Shown here piece after piece: positions 61,443-64,000 of a DNA stretch of 64,000 bases (the first letter of the stretch is position 1; the number at the start of each line of letters is the position of its first letter). Origin of the DNA: Chloranthus sessilifolius. Lineage: Eukaryota; Streptophyta; Magnoliopsida; Chloranthales; Chloranthaceae. A program made the translations under genes and the position numbers. The DNA is taken from positions 62,700,671-62,764,670 of the forward strand of contig CM037598.1 in assembly GCA_021018995.1 (NCBI GenBank). Reading direction: 5' to 3'. Under the pieces are notes generated by a model. That model was not told the DNA's origin and made no database searches. It saw only the letters and a list, made by a program, of their open reading frames with translations.

Positions 61443-64000
61443 CGTCGTTGGAAACAAGGCTGGATATTGTTCTTTCACATTGGCCTCTCATTCCCAAGTA
61501 GTCTCTTCTTTTGGATGATTGTTCCACCGAACAAGCACTATGGGAATCACTTTAGTGCACAGTGCTTGTTCCTTTTGATCCAATATTTCCACTGGTTCCT
61601 CTATCATGCTCATGTCCTCACACATCTCCATAGGTTGTTTTCCTAACACATGAGATGGATCATTCACATACTTTCTGAGCATCGAAATGTGGAAAATGTT
61701 ATGTACCCGATCAAATAGCGGTGGTAAGCCAATGCGATATGCAACTTCACCTACGCGTCCCAAAATTTCAAATGGTCCAACATAACGTGGGCTTAACGTC
61801 CCTCTCTTTCCAAATCTCATTAAGCCTTTCATAGGTGACACTTTCACAAACACATGCTCACTCACTTTATAGTCGACACTAGTCTGCTTCATGTCGGCGT
61901 AACTTTTCTGTCTACTCTGTGCTGACTTCAGCCTTTCTCTGATTATTCGAATGACGGTGGCGTTGTCTTCAAGTAGTTTTGGCCCTGAAATAAATTTCTC
62001 ACTTGTTTCCTCCCAATTGAGGGGTGATTTGCATCGTCGTCCATACAGAGCTTCATACGGTGCCATGCCAATGCTCGTTTGGAAACTATTGTTGTATGCG
62101 AATTCGAGCAACGGTAGATACTCATCCCAGTATCCTTGCATATCAAGCATGCACGCTCTGAGCATGTCTTCTATTACTTAGTTCACTCGCTCTGTCTGCC
62201 CATCAGTTTGAGGATGGAAAGCTGAACTAAAGTCTAGTCGTGTTCCCATTCCTTCTTGAAATTTCTTCCAAAACTTGGACGTATATAGTGGATCACGATC
62301 TGAAACTATGCTGCTTGGAATCCCATGTAACATTACGATCTCCTTAATGTATAAGTCCGCCAGTCTTCCTGCCGTATACATAGTATTGTACGGCAGAAAG
62401 TGCGCTGATTTGGTCAATCGATCTACGACGACCCAAATGGCATTGTGTCTCTTGGCAGTACGGGGCAATCCAACAATGAAATCCATCGAGATTGATTCCC
62501 ATTTCCATTCTGGAATTGGTAAAGGCTGCAATAGTCCCGCAGGATGTCTATGATCAATCTTCACTTGCTGATAAGTCAAACACCGTGACACGTATTCGGC
62601 CACGTCTTGCTTCAGTCCTCTCCACCAGTAGTTCTTTTTCAAGTCTTGGTACATTTTGGTACTACCAGGGTGGATAGCATAATTTGACTTATGGGCTTCA
62701 TCAAGAATTGTTCGTCTTAGATCGGCATTGTCCGGAATGCATAGACGGCCCTTAAACAATAAAGAACCATCTTCTTTAACGGAGAAGTCTGACCTGATGC
62801 CTTCCCTCACGTCTTGATGAATCTTTGTTAATGCCGGATCTTTCATCTGTAGATCGTGGATATGCTCAAATATCACTGGCTTTACCGATATGCTAGCAAA
62901 AAAGGATCCGATAGCTTTTGACTCAATGTTCGCATCGTAGAGTGCCAGGTCTTCCAATAATTTCCATCGGTGCATACCCAAAACCAGACAATCTAACTGA
63001 GATGAACCCTTTCGACTCAATGCATCGGCTACTACATTCGCCTTGCCTGGATGGTATTGTATGGAGCAATCGTAATCCTTGAGGAATTCCATCCATCTGC
63101 GCTGTCTCATGTTGAGCTCTTTCTGTGTAAACAGGTATCGGAGGCTCTTATGATCGGTGAAAATCTCAAAAGTCTCACCATACAAGTAATGTCTCCAAAT
63201 CTTCAAAGACAAAATGATCAGCTAGTTCCAAGTCATGAGTCGGATAATTTTCTCGTGTTCTTTCAGCTGTCTTGATCCGTAAGCTATCACCTTCTTGTGT
63301 TGGTTGAGCACACAACCTAAACCATTATATGACGATCAGTAGACATCGCGTATCCTCCATCACTGAAGGAATAGCTAGCACTGGAGCCGAAGTGAGTCTC
63401 ATCTTGAGTTCTTGAAAACTCTTCTCGCATGCCTCACTCCACTCAAATCTTGAATCTTTTCGTGTCAGCTTTGTGAGAGGTCTCGATATCTTTGAAAATC
63501 CCTCGACGAAACATCGATAATAGCCTGTTAAGCCCAGAAAACTTCGGACATCGGTCACTGTCTTTGGTTGCTCCCATTTAACCACTGCTTCTATCTTTGC
63601 TGGATCTACAGTGACACCATGCTTTGAGACGACATGTCCCAAAAAGCTAACCTCTTCCAACGAAAACTCACATTTGCTGAGTTTGGCGTACAATTGGTGT
63701 TCACGTAGCATCTGTAGAGCAATCCTCAAATGTTCTTCGTGTTCCGTCTTGGATTTGGAGTATATCAATATATCATCAACAAACACTACGACGCAGGAGT
63801 CCAAGTGTGGTTTAAACACTCGGTTCATCAGATCCATAAACGACGCCGGAGCATTTGTCAACCCAAACGGCATCACAAGGAATTCATAGTGTCCATACCG
63901 TGTCCTGAAAGTTGTCTTCTGGATGTCCTCTGCTTTGACTCGCAACTGATGGTATCCAGATCTCAGGTCGATCTTGGAAAAATACCTTGCTCCTTGCAGT
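61443..64000 (-). pseudogene. pol of C: RT, RNase H, integrase, chromodomain (partial at window edge)
   Basis: RT: '[20 protein letters not shown]', the active site FVDDILIYS, '[19 protein letters not shown]'. RNase H: '[20 protein letters not shown]' and '[12 protein letters not shown]', after a frameshift near 63230. Integrase: '[19 protein letters not shown]', catalytic Asp in 'SMDFIVGLP', Asp in '[14 protein letters not shown]', Glu in '[10 protein letters not shown]', and 'FAYNNSFQTSIGMAPYEALY'. The C-terminus has 'SPRYVGPFEILGRVGEVAYR' and a chromodomain ('PIVLVRWNNHPKEETTWE'). Two stops look like C-to-T changes: TAA after QTERVN (from CAA) and TGA after TTWE (from CGA). Beyond the latter the frame continues to 'EQYPALFPTT' and ends at 61443. 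The chromodomain assigns it to the Tekay/Del chromoviruses. Confidence 0.9.

Larger units (their letters stand above)
55904..64000 (-). mobile_element. Tekay-like chromovirus C, 3' half, with an extra ORF
   Basis: From right to left on the minus strand: RT, RNase H, integrase, chromodomain, a palindrome array, an extra ORF, a polypurine tract and a 3' LTR whose outer end is TGTGACAGCCC at 55904. The preceding AAATA may be the target duplication, but the other end is outside the window. Coding sequence is well preserved (few stops), so C is probably the youngest element here. An extra ORF between chromodomain and 3' LTR is unexpected, since such ORFs are known mainly from Athila and Tat. Confidence 0.85.

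Overview
This is plant nuclear DNA, almost certainly angiosperm intergenic heterochromatin. It is built from nested Ty3/gypsy LTR retrotransposons of three lineages (Athila-like, Ogre/Tat, Tekay-like chromovirus) plus CACTA DNA-transposon material. I see no intact host gene and no tRNA, rRNA or CRISPR locus. The only host-gene material is a two-exon fragment resembling PIG-B (GPI mannosyltransferase 3) inside the CACTA region. Names used here: E (Athila-like, +), O (Ogre/Tat, -), B (Tekay remnant, -), D (pol-less Athila-like, -), K (CACTA), C (Tekay-like chromovirus, -).

Layout. 1-2700: part of an inverted LTR related to E. About 2990-38645: E, a decayed Athila-like element (gag C-terminus, protease, RT/RNase H, integrase, extra ORF, 3' LTR) that has lost its 5' LTR and gag N-terminus. 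Its extra ORF is split by O (8991-32516, 23.5 kb), which has paired LTRs, a CTATG target duplication, a primer-binding site, a polypurine tract, gag-pro-pol with the second RNase H of the Ogre/Tat group, and two antisense genes (plant mobile domain; DUF7745-like). 38714-40787: B, cut by E on one side and D on the other. 40788-50515: D, which keeps gag and an extra ORF but has no pol; its 5' LTR is cut by CACTA DNA at 50516. 50516-55903: two direct copies of a CACTA end around captured sequence. 55904-64000: 3' half of C, with an unbroken 440-codon extra ORF between chromodomain and 3' LTR.

Main observation. Each of the four elements with an extra ORF (E, O, D, C) carries its own short palindrome, repeated many times and different from the others: AACCTSTCGASAGGTT (E), GCGTATATATTATATACGC (O), AATCGTAAATCACGATT (D), TCGATTAATCGA (C). 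In each, the palindromes lie in the LTR and upstream of an extra ORF; in E, O and D the LTR copies are upstream of a visible TATA box. Spacing is regular: 47-48 bp in O; 19-22 bp or multiples in C; about 21, 31-33 or 53 bp (two, three or five helical turns) in E. The extra ORFs of E, D and C are recognisably homologous although C belongs to another lineage. I infer a family-specific regulatory system, in which an element-encoded or host protein binds phased palindromes to control both genome and extra-ORF transcription. This is a hypothesis; the motifs and spacings were read and counted by hand.
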